Below are positions 1 through 11,500 of a stretch of DNA of 64,000 nt, one piece after another (position 1 is the first letter of the stretch; every line of letters begins with the position of its first letter). The translations under genes were made by a program, and so were the position numbers. The notes below the pieces were generated by a model. The model had not been told where the DNA came from. It saw nothing but the letters and a program-made list of their open reading frames with translations, and ran no database searches. The stretch is taken from the NCBI GenBank assembly GCA_003049465.1, contig PYSS01000040.1, forward strand, positions 124,001-188,000, written 5' to 3'. This stretch comes from Magnaporthiopsis rhizophila (lineage: Eukaryota; Ascomycota; Sordariomycetes; Magnaporthales; Magnaporthaceae).

Positions 1-2365
1 CCGAGGTCTTGTATCTATTTTAGGCTATGCACGGGACGTAATGAAAGGACGATAAGAAGAAAGAAAGAGAGCGGCGTAGAAAGGAAGAGAGATATGCTGG
101 GAGAAAAAAAAAGAAACATGCTTCTACGTGTCGATATCACTAAGACCGGTGTCGGCAATCGTGTGCTAGCTGGCAGGGCGCTAGTCGAGTCCGTGGCTTG
201 CCGGCCACCGGTAGCGTTGTCATCGCACCCATTTCAACGGCGCCTTTGTGAGACCCTATGACGGATGACCACGGGCATAAAGCAAACGAGACGGCGGCTA
301 GCGGAGACCCCCCAAGAGATAGGTAGCTGTGACGACGAAAGGACGGGATGAAAAAGAAAGGCAGGGGAAATAACAGCTAGAACCCGAGCCAACAGCCGGC
401 CGTGCATGAAGCCTGATTTCGTCTGGAAAAAAGGCCTCATCTGCGGAAGACTCCGCTGCTCAGGGCTGGTTGTCCACTCGCAGAGTTGTCATCGGGGAGA
501 AAATGGGACGCCAAGCATGGGCGCACAGCCTCCCGATCCTTCCCGCCTCCGATTTGCCTTTTCCCTGAGCGGACGGTGGGGCGCTAGTGGGCCCGACAAC
601 AGGGGCAGACAGAAACGAACAGGGATTGCACGCCTATCAAAAGAAGTCGCGGCTGCTTCCCGACGCCACCCCAATTGCCGTTCCAGGAAGGCCGCCCGGG
701 CAGGTTGCAGGGGATTTCCCGTCCGGGCCAGAAGTGGTGTGGTGAAAACAAAAGCTGGACCGAGCTGCCGCCAGTGGAGTGAGTGTGTCACGCTAAAAGA
801 CGGCACGGGCGAACTCGGTGCGTTTTTGGATCTGCCCTCGAACGGCTGGAGAAAAAGAAAAAAAGAAAGAACAGAGTTTAGGATTGGCGAGTGTACATTG
901 ATGAAAAGGTAAAAAGCGACATGGAAGCGACACCAACCAACCCCATGGATGATCATCACACGTTACAGTTGCAATAAGGCGGGGGGTGGTCGCTGCAGGC
1001 AATAAAAAGCCAGAACCGAACCGCACAAAGAAGCACCAATACACATGCTATTACGTATATGATTTGCTGCCGATATTGCACGCAGCTGGGGGGCCCATGC
1101 AGTCACTCACATTCTTCTGCTTGTTGGTTGCATCGAGCGGTGCGCTGATGGTTGGCCGCTGATGATTTTTTTTTTTTTTTTTTTTTTTTTCATGTTGCCG
1201 TCCAATATTGCAAAAGCTCCATTGTTGGGCGTCAGACCCCGCAAGGCCGTTTTTGTGGTACCGTATTTCACCTTCGCCGCTCGATTCTCCACCGCCCCTC
1301 TTCATCCTTTCGTTTGTTCTCGCTAGCAACCAAGAGATCATGGGCCGGCAATAGGCCCGGGGTGGGCACACACGGAAAGGATTGAGCCTGTGCCGTCCGT
1401 CGCTAAAGGAATTTCGCATTATTGCCGAACACATTGTTCTCCAGGGGTGTTGATGCGACCCAAGCTGGCAAATATGGCGTCTTGGCCCGAAGGGCCTTTC
1501 ATGCTCGAACCACCTGTCGGTCTGACCTAGCCTGTCCGCTCGTCTACCCACTTACGGTTGATCAAATAACAACACGGACCAATGGCGCACCGGGTTTTGC
1601 ATGGGAGGTACACGTTATTTTCTTGGTCAACGTGCCGCTCCCTCACTCCCTGTTCCGGAAGCAACCCCGGTCTCAAAAGCCTGCACAAACGCAGCATGCC
1701 CTTACTGAGGGACACCGTCCGTGTCTGGCGCAGCCGAGTCTGGCCTGGTGGATGTCGGTCACTTGCTAGGGGCGGCGGCCTGCTTGACCCGGACCTGCCT
1801 GCCTGTTCCAGGAAAGCCAAGGTATGCCATCCTCCCCCGTGCTTGCATCTCCATGTTGCACAGAGAGAGGGGAGACCGGACACGCCATCTCCCTTGCATC
1901 CTTTATTTCCTTCTCTTCTTTTTCCAGACGTATCCCGTCCCCTTGGCACACCCGGTTGGTACTTGGCGTGTTGGCATGCCCATCCCCCTGGATTCACTTG
2001 TCCCATGCAGCAACCTGCAGAGCATTGCCCCTTTTTAAACCAGAGTGGCCATCCAGCCTCGTGGCTTTTTCTGTTGGTGTTCCATTTTGTTCCAAGTTGC
2101 AGGACTGCCCTGCCTACCTCGTGCCAGAAGCTCCGCGTGGCCTGCCTGGATCACAAATCCGCCCGGTCACCCTGTCGATCCATCACATCGATGGTCGCCA
2201 CCTTCTGATTTTTTACCTTCGCTTCCTCCCAACCCTTAGCCAAAGGTATCCCTTCAGCTCCTCTTGTTGATCTTTTTCGGTTTTGGGGCAACATCATTTT
2301 ACATTTCCCTTGTCCTACCTGGGTATCTAAACACAAAAATAAGGATACGAACAGGTGAAGGGAAC
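1..2365. other. Intergenic / upstream region of MFS gene
   Basis: I see no convincing coding sequence here. Short open frames on both strands lack recognisable motifs and overlap one another. A 25-nt T run lies at about 1166-1190, followed by pyrimidine-rich sequence that probably includes the promoter and 5' leader of the downstream transporter gene. Confidence 0.6.
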
Positions 2366-4373
2366 ATGTCTTCCAACGGGGACAAGGAGCCCAAGGAGCA
2401 GGTGCTCGATACGAGCCCATCTCCCGTCAGCGGCAAGCCCACCGAGCAAGGAGGCGCCACCGCTGAGGTCGATGCGGCGTGGAACTACCTCGATGCTCAC
2501 CGCGATGCCGGCTCCCACGAGGGTGTCGATCTGGCGGCCCTGCGTCGGCGGATCGACTGGCGCATTGTGCCCTTGATGTTCTGCTGTTACACCATGCAGT
2601 TCCTCGACAAGGTCATCCTCAATGTAAGTCATCACAGTGGGACACCAACAGCCTGTCACACACAACCCCGGGGGACTCGGCTAATTTTGACACAAATTCT
2701 CCGTCTCACCTCAGTATGCCGCCGTCATGGGTATCCAAAAGGATCTCAGCCTTGTTGGCAACGACTTTTCCAACATTGCTACCTTTCTCTTCGTGGGTCT
2801 GCTGTGTTTCGAGATTCCCAACAGTGAGTATTAGAACAGCCCTTTCTTTCTTTCTTTCTTTTTTTTTTCTTTCCTATTAGTCTCATACCCACCCCTGTCC
2901 TTGAAACACTCGGGGAACCGGCCGGCCTTCTAACCATCTGGGATCTCGCTCCTCTCCAGTCTACTTCCTGCAGCTGTTCCCCGCCGCCAAATGGCTGGGT
3001 GCCAACGTCATCTTCTGGGGCACCGCCACGGCCTGCGGTGCCGCCGCCTTCAACTACCAGACACTGTTGGCTTCGCGCATCTTCCTGGGCATGTTTGAGG
3101 CCACCATCGCGCCGTCGCTCATGCTCATCAGCAGCCAGTGGTACACCAAGTCGGAGCAGGCTCCCCGCTTCTCCTTCTGGTACTCGGGTCTGGGTCTGGG
3201 CCAGATCGTCGGCGGTGCCGTCTCGTACGGCTTCCAGCATGTCGACCCGGCCGCCGCGTCGCTGACCGGCTGGCGCGCCATGTTCGTGGCCCTGGGCTGC
3301 ATCACCGTCGCCATCGGCCTCTTCACCTTCTTCTTCCTCCCCGACACCCCCATGCAGGCCAGCTGGCTCTCTGACGGCGAGAAGGTCGCCCTGCTCAAGC
3401 ATGTCAGCGTGAACCAGACGGGCATCCAGAGCCGCAAGTTCCGCGGTAAGGAGATCCTCGAGGCCCTCATGGACCCGCAGATGTACCTCATGCTCCTGTC
3501 GGTCATTCTGGTATGTCCCTCGCATCTATGCCTAGAAGCGTCTACCGGGGAAGCAGCATGCTGACAAATCTCTTCCAGCTCTCCGTCTCGAGCGGCGTCG
3601 TGACCACCTACTCGGCCACGCTTATCCGCAACCTTGGCTATGACCCCAAGAAGGCTGCTCTGATGAACATGCCCTCGGGCGTCGTCAGCATCTTCTTCAC
3701 CCTCCTAGTTGGATACGGCATCCGGCACCAGTCGCACCGCTGGGCCTGGATCATCGGCTGCATCATCCCTGCGTATGTTTGACCCCTTTCTGCCGTTGGA
3801 AGAAGACTGTCTAGTAGCCAGATGATAAGAAACTGACGACACAAATCATAACCGCAGCATTATCGGTGGCGCTCTGATGTCGTTCCTGCCCACGTCCAAC
3901 AGCTCGGGCATCCTGGCTGGCATCTACCTCGTCAACGCCGTCGTCGCCCCTTTGGCCATCTTCTACAACGTAAGCCCGACAACCCTTTTTCCATGCTCCA
4001 TGACAAAGACGAGCGAGCGAGCAAGCAGCTAACAGATGTGCCACCACAACAGTGGACCGCCGCCAACTTTGGCGGCGCCACCAAGCGCGCCTTCGCGGCC
4101 GCTGTCATCAGCGGCTCCTTCTCGCTCGGCAACATCATCGGCCCACAGACGTTCCAGGCCAAGGACGCGCCCGAGTACCGGCCCGCCAAGCTGGCCGTCA
4201 TGGGCACGCAGGCAGGCTGCGCGCTCACCACCTTTGTGCTGTTCCTCTACTACGTCTGGCAGAACAAGAAGCGCAACAGCTCCGAGTCTGAGACCGAGGA
4301 CGCCTTCATGGAGCCCGAGGTCTGGGCCCGCATGACTGACAAGGAGAACAAGCGGTTCCGCTACACCTACTAA
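2366..4373 (+). CDS. MFS transporter, Dal5-like (anion:cation symporter family)
   Basis: Predicted 514-aa plasma-membrane permease of the major facilitator superfamily, most like the fungal Dal5/allantoate-nicotinate (ACS) group; the substrate cannot be read from sequence. Proposed exons are 2366-2623, 2715-2823, 2960-3510, 3579-3772, 3858-3969 and 4053-4373. All introns are GT-AG, and the coding sum of 1545 nt is a multiple of three. The start is the ATG before an acidic, Pro/Ser-rich cytosolic N-terminus. The first membrane segment follows the motif RRIDWRIVPLMF, typical of this family. Glycine-rich helix motifs such as YSGLGLGQIVGG and the sequence GTATACGAAAFNYQT are visible. The C-terminus is charged (KENKRFRYTY). 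It converges on the decayed HET gene downstream. The family call is firm; the transported compound is unknown. Confidence 0.9.
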
Positions 4374-4569
4374 GGTGGTGTACATAGGTAGCGATTGCTG
4401 TTTCTTTTTTGGAGTGGCTTTGAATTGTTTTCGGGGGAGAGAGCGTGATACCAAAGGCGGTGGTGGTATATATCCTTTTTTTTCCTTTTTTTTTTTTTTT
4501 TTATCAGGCACACAACTTCTTCACTCCAGTGACAGATTGAGTTGCCTGCTTGTACCGATGCTAGACCTG

Positions 4570-6090
4570 CTATACAATTCTAACCGTTTGTTTTTCCGTC
4601 AAAGTCAGCGCCCTCCATGGTTCACCCACTGCCATCCCGATTCGACTCGTTACAAGCGAGCCCTGCTCTGGCTTTACCACGAGGCCGTAAAGGAAGTACG
4701 GCGTGTTGACCATGGGAATGAGGTAGTACTCCCCATTCTCTCCCATTTCGTCTCTCCCATCGGAACACCATTCGAGTGGCAATCTTTTGGTTACCTCCTC
4801 TTCCGACCCCGCATCAGAGTTCCGTTCGGCCAGGAGACCCGCGGCGTAGATTATTCGTCCACTTCTCGACGCCGGAAAGGGATAGCAAGAGAGCTCCACC
4901 CAGCCGTCCCTGACTTGGCCCGTGGGAGAAGAGCCCGCAAGCTCTGCAATGCGCGGCGGTCGCCTCAGCAAGCTTCTGTACCTTGAGCGACGCTTCCGGA
5001 AAATGCCATGTGTGGAGGAATTTATCATACGAAACTGGTCCGTCCACCGACGCCCAGGACCAAGTAGGGGCACGCCACCGAGTTAATCGTGCTGGTCGTT
5101 GAAATCGGGGGATGTGCCAGCACATGTCGACCACCAGATTTTCCCTCCAAAGGCCTGCCAGGTACTGCCAACCCATCCGAGACATCCAGAGGCTGGCCAA
5201 TCCGGAAAAGGCAGGCAGCTTATCCGCCAGGAATGACAGTCGTAGCGGCGAGTACTGCATCACCATGGACCGCCACACGTTTCCAAGCATGTCATGCGGG
5301 CCATCTGTCTCCATCCCGGGCCCAATTGTCGCATCATAAAAACGAGGTTTTTGATCTTCGCCCCGTGGGTAGGTTTGCATGCCGCATTCGCAGGTGCGGT
5401 CATCCCAGCAGTCCCAGAGTAGCTCTTGACGGCCGAAAAACAGGATCCGAGGCGACAGCATGCGTTCCTGGTAGGTCCAGCCCCTTTTCAGGAGAGGAGA
5501 ATCGTGGCGGTCCACTAACGCTGCTCCGGACGGGAAATGGCTTATTTTTTGCACCATGACAGACTCTATTTGGGTGGCGGGCTCGGGGTCGCTAAAACAG
5601 CCGTCCAAGGCCGATTACCCCCAGGCCGGAGCTATGGTGAGATATGAATTTTGGTAAACATCAGCCATTCGAGCGGATTCGGCGGTCCAATCGGCCATGG
5701 TTGTCTCACCTTGAATGATGCAGAGTGCGTCGATCCACAAATATTGCACCTTCAATGCTCGTGAAATATATATGGCGTCCTGGAATGTCCGCGGCAGGCG
5801 CTGGGGATCGAGTCCCCGTTTGTGAGATTCGATCGTGTCCGGGGTTGTTTTGGTGAAATTCGCGGTACCCCAACAGTAGCTGAAGCAAACGTAACGCCCG
5901 GTTTTGCCCCGCGGCTCGTCGGAGTGACGGTTGTAGCCTTGTCTAAGCCCACACCGGACGGATCCAGATCAAGGACCCGTGTTGGAAGGGTTGGATCTTA
6001 CGGGAGCTCGCATTGCTGGCCGTGGTTACTGTGACAGTTTTCCAGCCAACGTTGAGCTATCGGCGGAAAGGCTGCCGAATCCCCCGAGGA
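4570..6090 (-). pseudogene. Decayed HET-domain (heterokaryon incompatibility) gene
   Basis: Reading the minus strand gives an almost complete HET protein in broken frames. In order it shows a pre-HET segment (WLENCHSNHGQQCELP), the LPTRVLDLDPSG motif, GRYVCFSYCWGT, LPRTFQDAIYISRAL, YLWIDALCIIQ, ARMADVYQNSYLTIAPAWG, and GWTYQERMLSPRILFFGRQE. The frame is interrupted by TAA at about 5998-6000 and TAA at about 5615-5617. It also shifts between about 5945 and 5925, and again near 4960-4935 before the C-terminal part (GQVRDGWVELSCYPF). HET domains act in fungal non-self recognition and induce cell death. With two stops and two shifts this copy is almost certainly inactive. Both stops would be CAA codons if one C-to-T change is undone, which fits repeat-induced point mutation but does not prove it. 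Confidence 0.85.
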
Positions 6091-7360
6091 TTGAAGCCAG
6101 GAGGGCCTCTGTGTTTCTAGACTCCATGGATTCCGAACGCCTATGCACGGCACAAATTTCAGCCATTAGCAACCAACATGGCAAGGCGACATGGGGGTTA
6201 CTAACCTCGAATGCCCCACAATACAGCACTCCCATGATGAGGCAAGACGAATGCAACCGTTGCGTAAGTCGCTACGACTGTGATTGAAAACGCCACCTCC
6301 GCTCCCACGGCTAATACGCCGTCCACGCATACGGTTGCCGACCGCATTATTAAATTGCACGCCTCGCAACGCTGCTCATATGGGCAGCTACCTGTCCGTA
6401 TGTACAATTTACGCGGAGCAGGTTCCCACTGGTAACAAGGGCCGGGCGTATCGGGCCGAGGCCTTTCGTCCACGACAGCCGAGGAGTAACAACAACCCAT
6501 GGGGGTGGAAATAGGTAGCGAGGAGAATGAGTCGCTGGACGGGTGCTGCTGCCGTTTCTGCGAAGCTCAGCCAAAGTCGCCGTGAAGATGACACCTGGTT
6601 TGGTTTACGGGGGAAATGGCGGGGTTCTTAAAAGGCCCAACTCGAAGCCTCGCTTTCCCGGGTCCATGAAACGGGTCAGGTGGTGGTCGCTTGGGCAAAG
6701 GCCTACGGCTTCGAGGCACCCGGCTTGTGCTAGCCATGACATGGATGGTGTGGTTGATTGGGCGCGGACGCAAACGCAGGTGTGGTGCACGTAAACCCAA
6801 GGCATTCGGGCACACAAGGAACCTAGGCTGCTAGGCATAATCATTGGGATTCGAGGCACACGGGGCTTTAAGGCGTCGTTTTCTCGAGCTGGATCAACAA
6901 CTGCCGATGGCATTGACTCCTAACTCGGGGCACATCGCGGAAACGGGGAAGGCAGGGGTGGGTCAAAACTCGAATAGATAAAAAGAACCGGATTAGCTTG
7001 GAACGAATCGGGTTCCGAGCGGAATACTAAAATTACCTAGGCTAAGCCGCCGCCGCCGCCGGGGTCGCTCGATTACCAACGGACAAGCCGCCATGCGGAC
7101 CAACCGATGCCCTTCTACGCCTGCGGGCCGCCGTAACACGAGTGCTAACAGGGGCCAAAGGCGGCGCCTGCGGCGGCACATCGACAGCTCCGGCTCCGGC
7201 TTGGCTCGCGGGCCTGCAGGCGGCCCGCCGGGCCAGGCACACGGCAACGGATCGATCGCGGCCGTGGACATGGCTGACCCGGTTTGATGCGGCAGGGGCG
7301 CACAGGTGAGACTGATGCGGTTGGCAGATGGAGTCCAGAGAGGGAATCGATGGGGACTAT

Positions 7361-7402
<42 letters not shown>
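6091..7402. other. Intergenic region ending in poly-G at an assembly gap
   Basis: I see no gene with recognisable motifs. The sequence ends in a pure G run of about 40 nt (7363-7402) immediately before the gap, which is more likely a sequencing or assembly artefact than biology. Confidence 0.6.
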
Positions 7403-8293
7403 NNNNNNNNNNNNNNNNNNNNNNNNNNNNNNNNNNNNNNNNNNNNNNNNNNNNNNNNNNNNNNNNNNNNNNNNNNNNNNNNNNNNNNNNNNNNNNNNNN
7501 NNNNNNNNNNNNNNNNNNNNNNNNNNNNNNNNNNNNNNNNNNNNNNNNNNNNNNNNNNNNNNNNNNNNNNNNNNNNNNNNNNNNNNNNNNNNNNNNNNNN
7601 NNNNNNNNNNNNNNNNNNNNNNNNNNNNNNNNNNNNNNNNNNNNNNNNNNNNNNNNNNNNNNNNNNNNNNNNNNNNNNNNNNNNNNNNNNNNNNNNNNNN
7701 NNNNNNNNNNNNNNNNNNNNNNNNNNNNNNNNNNNNNNNNNNNNNNNNNNNNNNNNNNNNNNNNNNNNNNNNNNNNNNNNNNNNNNNNNNNNNNNNNNNN
7801 NNNNNNNNNNNNNNNNNNNNNNNNNNNNNNNNNNNNNNNNNNNNNNNNNNNNNNNNNNNNNNNNNNNNNNNNNNNNNNNNNNNNNNNNNNNNNNNNNNNN
7901 NNNNNNNNNNNNNNNNNNNNNNNNNNNNNNNNNNNNNNNNNNNNNNNNNNNNNNNNNNNNNNNNNNNNNNNNNNNNNNNNNNNNNNNNNNNNNNNNNNNN
8001 NNNNNNNNNNNNNNNNNNNNNNNNNNNNNNNNNNNNNNNNNNNNNNNNNNNNNNNNNNNNNNNNNNNNNNNNNNNNNNNNNNNNNNNNNNNNNNNNNNNN
8101 NNNNNNNNNNNNNNNNNNNNNNNNNNNNNNNNNNNNNNNNNNNNNNNNNNNNNNNNNNNNNNNNNNNNNNNNNNNNNNNNNNNNNNNNNNNNNNNNNNNN
8201 NNNNNNNNNNNNNNNNNNNNNNNNNNNNNNNNNNNNNNNNNNNNNNNNNNNNNNNNNNNNNNNNNNNNNNNNNNNNNNNNNNNNNNNNNNNNN
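7403..8293. other. Assembly gap (run of N)
   Basis: 891 undetermined bases. The left edge is a G homopolymer and the right edge is an A homopolymer (8294-8322). Open frames that run through the Ns are meaningless. The true gap size is unknown unless it was estimated from read pairs. Confidence 0.98.
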
Positions 8294-8324
<31 letters not shown>

Positions 8325-8506
8325 AAGGGCAGAATTGATGTTGAACAGCGGGTTAAAACATTACACAAAGATATTCATCAGGCATCAATGCCGCATCCAG
8401 GAAGCTGTGGACATGGTTCATGCCGCGCCTTTAGCAGTCCGACTCAATACTATAAGAACTTGGAAACGCAGCCGCATCTGCTGGCAGAACATCTCAACTG
8501 CCCCTG

Positions 8507-11500
8507 CTAGGCATCGTACAAGTTACTGATGCTAGATCCACCGGCCGACCGTGGGGATTCGCTCCCCTCGCGCGAGGCCGGAGAAACCGCCTCTGTCGCG
8601 TCTGCCACAGCGCCCTCCTCCTCTGCGGCATCGCTTGCCTCGTGTGGAGGTGCGGGTCCGGCCGAAGAAGAAGCAGAGACGGGCGCCTCGGCTGAGTCGG
8701 GGTTTACCTCGATTTCTTCGCCATTGGTGGGGCGGTCGTTGGCGGGCTCGCCTCCTCCTCCATCACCAGGAGACACAGCTTCCTGAGGTGAAGGAGGCGC
8801 CGCAGAAGCAGACCGCTGCTGCTCGTACTCCTCCCACGAGAAAGCACGGTGAAGTCCTCCAGCTCGAGCGTTCGGGGTATTCGCAGACGAGGTCGATGGG
8901 GTGGGTCGCGGTGGTGTCTCCGTGCCGCTGGCCTCCCTGTCGTGGCGGTCGTCCCTCGCTGCGGAAGGGACGACTTGGAGGCTAAGGCTCTCAAGTTCGT
9001 ACGGCGGTTTTGGCGACTTACGCCTGGCCCACCAAGACGCGCCGAGTAGGCCAGACCCGCCAGAGGGATAAGAGCTCTGCGCTTTGGGCAGCTTGGTCAT
9101 GCGGACGTGGTAGCGCCCGACCGACCGGTCAAGCAGCAGCTCCGGCGAGTCGCGAGAAGACGCCGTGTGGGGTTTTCCGGCGGCGGGGGTGATCTGGGAC
9201 CTTGCAATGACGATGTTGCGGATGTCGCTCGCGGCACCGTACTGGTCAGAGTACCACAAGGCATTCCTGTTCGCCCAGTCAATTTGTCTTACATCAATAT
9301 CAGGTTCGGCCAGTAGCCGGCGGGCGATCTTGCGATTACCGCATCTTATGGCGGTCATCAGTAGCGAGCGCCCCTCGTTGTCGTTGGTATCGATGCTGTA
9401 GTAGTAGCCCATGTTCATCATCGAGATCGCCTCCGAGTTCCAGCCCTTGATGACGGCCCACATCAGCAACGTGTTGCCCTCGTTGTCATAGTGGTTGGCC
9501 ATACGAAGGTATGAGGAAAACTGCGAACGTTCCTCTGGCCAGTGTATCCCAAATGTTGCGTCGCAGGGCGTCCACTGGTTGCTTGTGTTCAACCGCTCGA
9601 CGGCGTCGATGACGTCCTGGTCGGCGCGCGCCAGCGACGGCAGCCTCCCAAAACAGTCACGCAGGTGAACAAATGCGCTGCCTCGTTTGGCCAAGATCAA
9701 GCGTGCGACGTCGTTCTGGCCGCTGTTGATCGCATGCCACAGGATTGACCTTGACATGGGGCTGCTGAAGTCAACCCGGGCGTCGACCCGGTCGAGCAGA
9801 ACGGCCAATGATTCGACATCACCCATTTCTGCGGCCATCTCAATCGGCCGTGGCCAATGCTCAGGGCGACGGTTCGGGTCCACCCTAGAACACCCGCACA
9901 GTATCGCGACCCCGTCCGAGAACCCGAGCTTTATGGCCAGGAGGAGAGGTGTGAGGTCGAGGTAACCTAAGCACACGTTGACATCCACACCTGGGCAGGA
10001 CAGTAGTTGGTCCATGCTATGCTGATCCCTCTGAGAAACAGCTATGTGCAGCGGGGAGTGATTTTCGGGATGTTTGGTGAGGCTGTTCAGCGCCACAAAG
10101 TCGCATGATAGCAAAAGCTCGATCCCTTCGTGGAAGGATGCCTCAACAGCCTTGTTGAGGATCAATTCGTTCTCGCCGCCGGAGCTGAAAGTGCGCTTCT
10201 CTGATGCCGACGCAGCACTGAGGAGCCTCCGGAGCATGCCTATCTGCTTGTGCTGCACTGCGAGCATGCAAAGACTGGGGGTATCTGGTGCTGCTGCGTA
10301 GTCTTCGGGCAGATTTGCCAGCAGATAGTCGCGCACGCCGTCAAACCCGAACGCGACAGCAATGTCGAGCGCCGTGCAGCCGTTTTTGAGCGACTTGGAG
10401 TTCAGGGAGAAGATTGTGTTCTCGGGTAGCATTAGTTGCCCGTCCACGGCCATGTTTTCTACCAGCGAAAACGAGGGTTGGGAAGCGATCTCCAGGGCAA
10501 GTTCCTCACGTCCGTTCCCGAGAGCCAGTTGAAAGGCTGTGAAGGACATCTCGCCGCTGGCAAGGTTCGTGTTAATATCGTGTACCATTTTCTCATGGTG
10601 AAGGAGCATGAGCTTGGCAATGGAATCCGACGCGCCCCAGATGGCGTAGGTAAGAGGCAGCCTATTGTTGGAATCGGCCGTATAGAAAATCCAGGAAGCA
10701 TCCAGCAGTTCCCGAATCAGGCTCTCGATATTGTACTTGACGGCTTCATGGAGCAGCGTGGTCATTCTCTGCGGCTCCCTGAATTCGCTCTGTGTCGGCT
10801 GGCCAGACTCGAGCCGGTCGATGTGGTCGGAAACAGCAGCCGCGGACCAGAAATTCACGACCTCCTGGCCTGAGCGCCCCAGATATTGCACAATGTCGTT
10901 TTGTGCGATCGCCGAGACATCAGCAACGGATGTGTGCGCAAGCCAGTGTCTCACCGAGTAGCCGAGAAGAGGGTGCACCGAGAACGTGTGCTGAACAGAT
11001 TGTTCCGTATCCTCTGTCGCACTGATGTTGCGCCGAGCCAGGTTGATGTTCTTGACAGGGCGCTTCCAGATGGGCCTCAAAGGCTTCTCCAACGAGACCA
11101 GATATAAAAGGCAGGTTCTTGCCAGCATGTGATTGGCCTCGCCCAGCAGCTGACTGGGAGATCGGCCCTCCACACCATCTAGCATGGAGAAGCCTTGCTC
11201 AACCAGATAATCCTGCACGGTCTGATGAGTCAACTGAACTCCAGAGGGAGTTTCTTCCGCCATGCCGGCAGACAAGGACCGCAGCTTCTTCCGCATCTGG
11301 TCATCAGTCTTGACGGGACTAACCGCCGTCCACTCTTCAGCGGTCCTGGTTGCCGATTCCGGCCCCCCTGTGTAGTTGAAAGCGTCCCGAAGCTCCGATA
11401 TGCTCAGGGTCTCTCTGCTGTAGCAGATAATTTGGAAGAGCCGGCTGGAGTCGGGCCCGCTCTTCTCGGACAGCTCTTTGGCGAGGCTCTTGTAAAGACT

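Noticed and set aside
406..959. Overlapping frames of about 160 codons near the left edge
   Set aside because: Arg/Gly/Ser-rich on both strands, with no motif or splice context.
2779..3525. 248-codon minus-strand frame over the MFS gene
   Set aside because: Acidic, His-rich antisense translation without motifs; the plus strand encodes conserved transmembrane motifs.
4375..4986. 203-codon plus-strand frame after the MFS stop
   Set aside because: It crosses the MFS 3' UTR and lies opposite the HET pseudogene, with no homology pattern.
7363..7402. Poly-G tract as a biological quadruplex element
   Set aside because: It abuts an assembly gap and is best explained as a sequencing artefact.
7145..8510. 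Open frames of about 400 codons on both strands through the N run
   Set aside because: They exist only because undetermined bases contain no stop codons.
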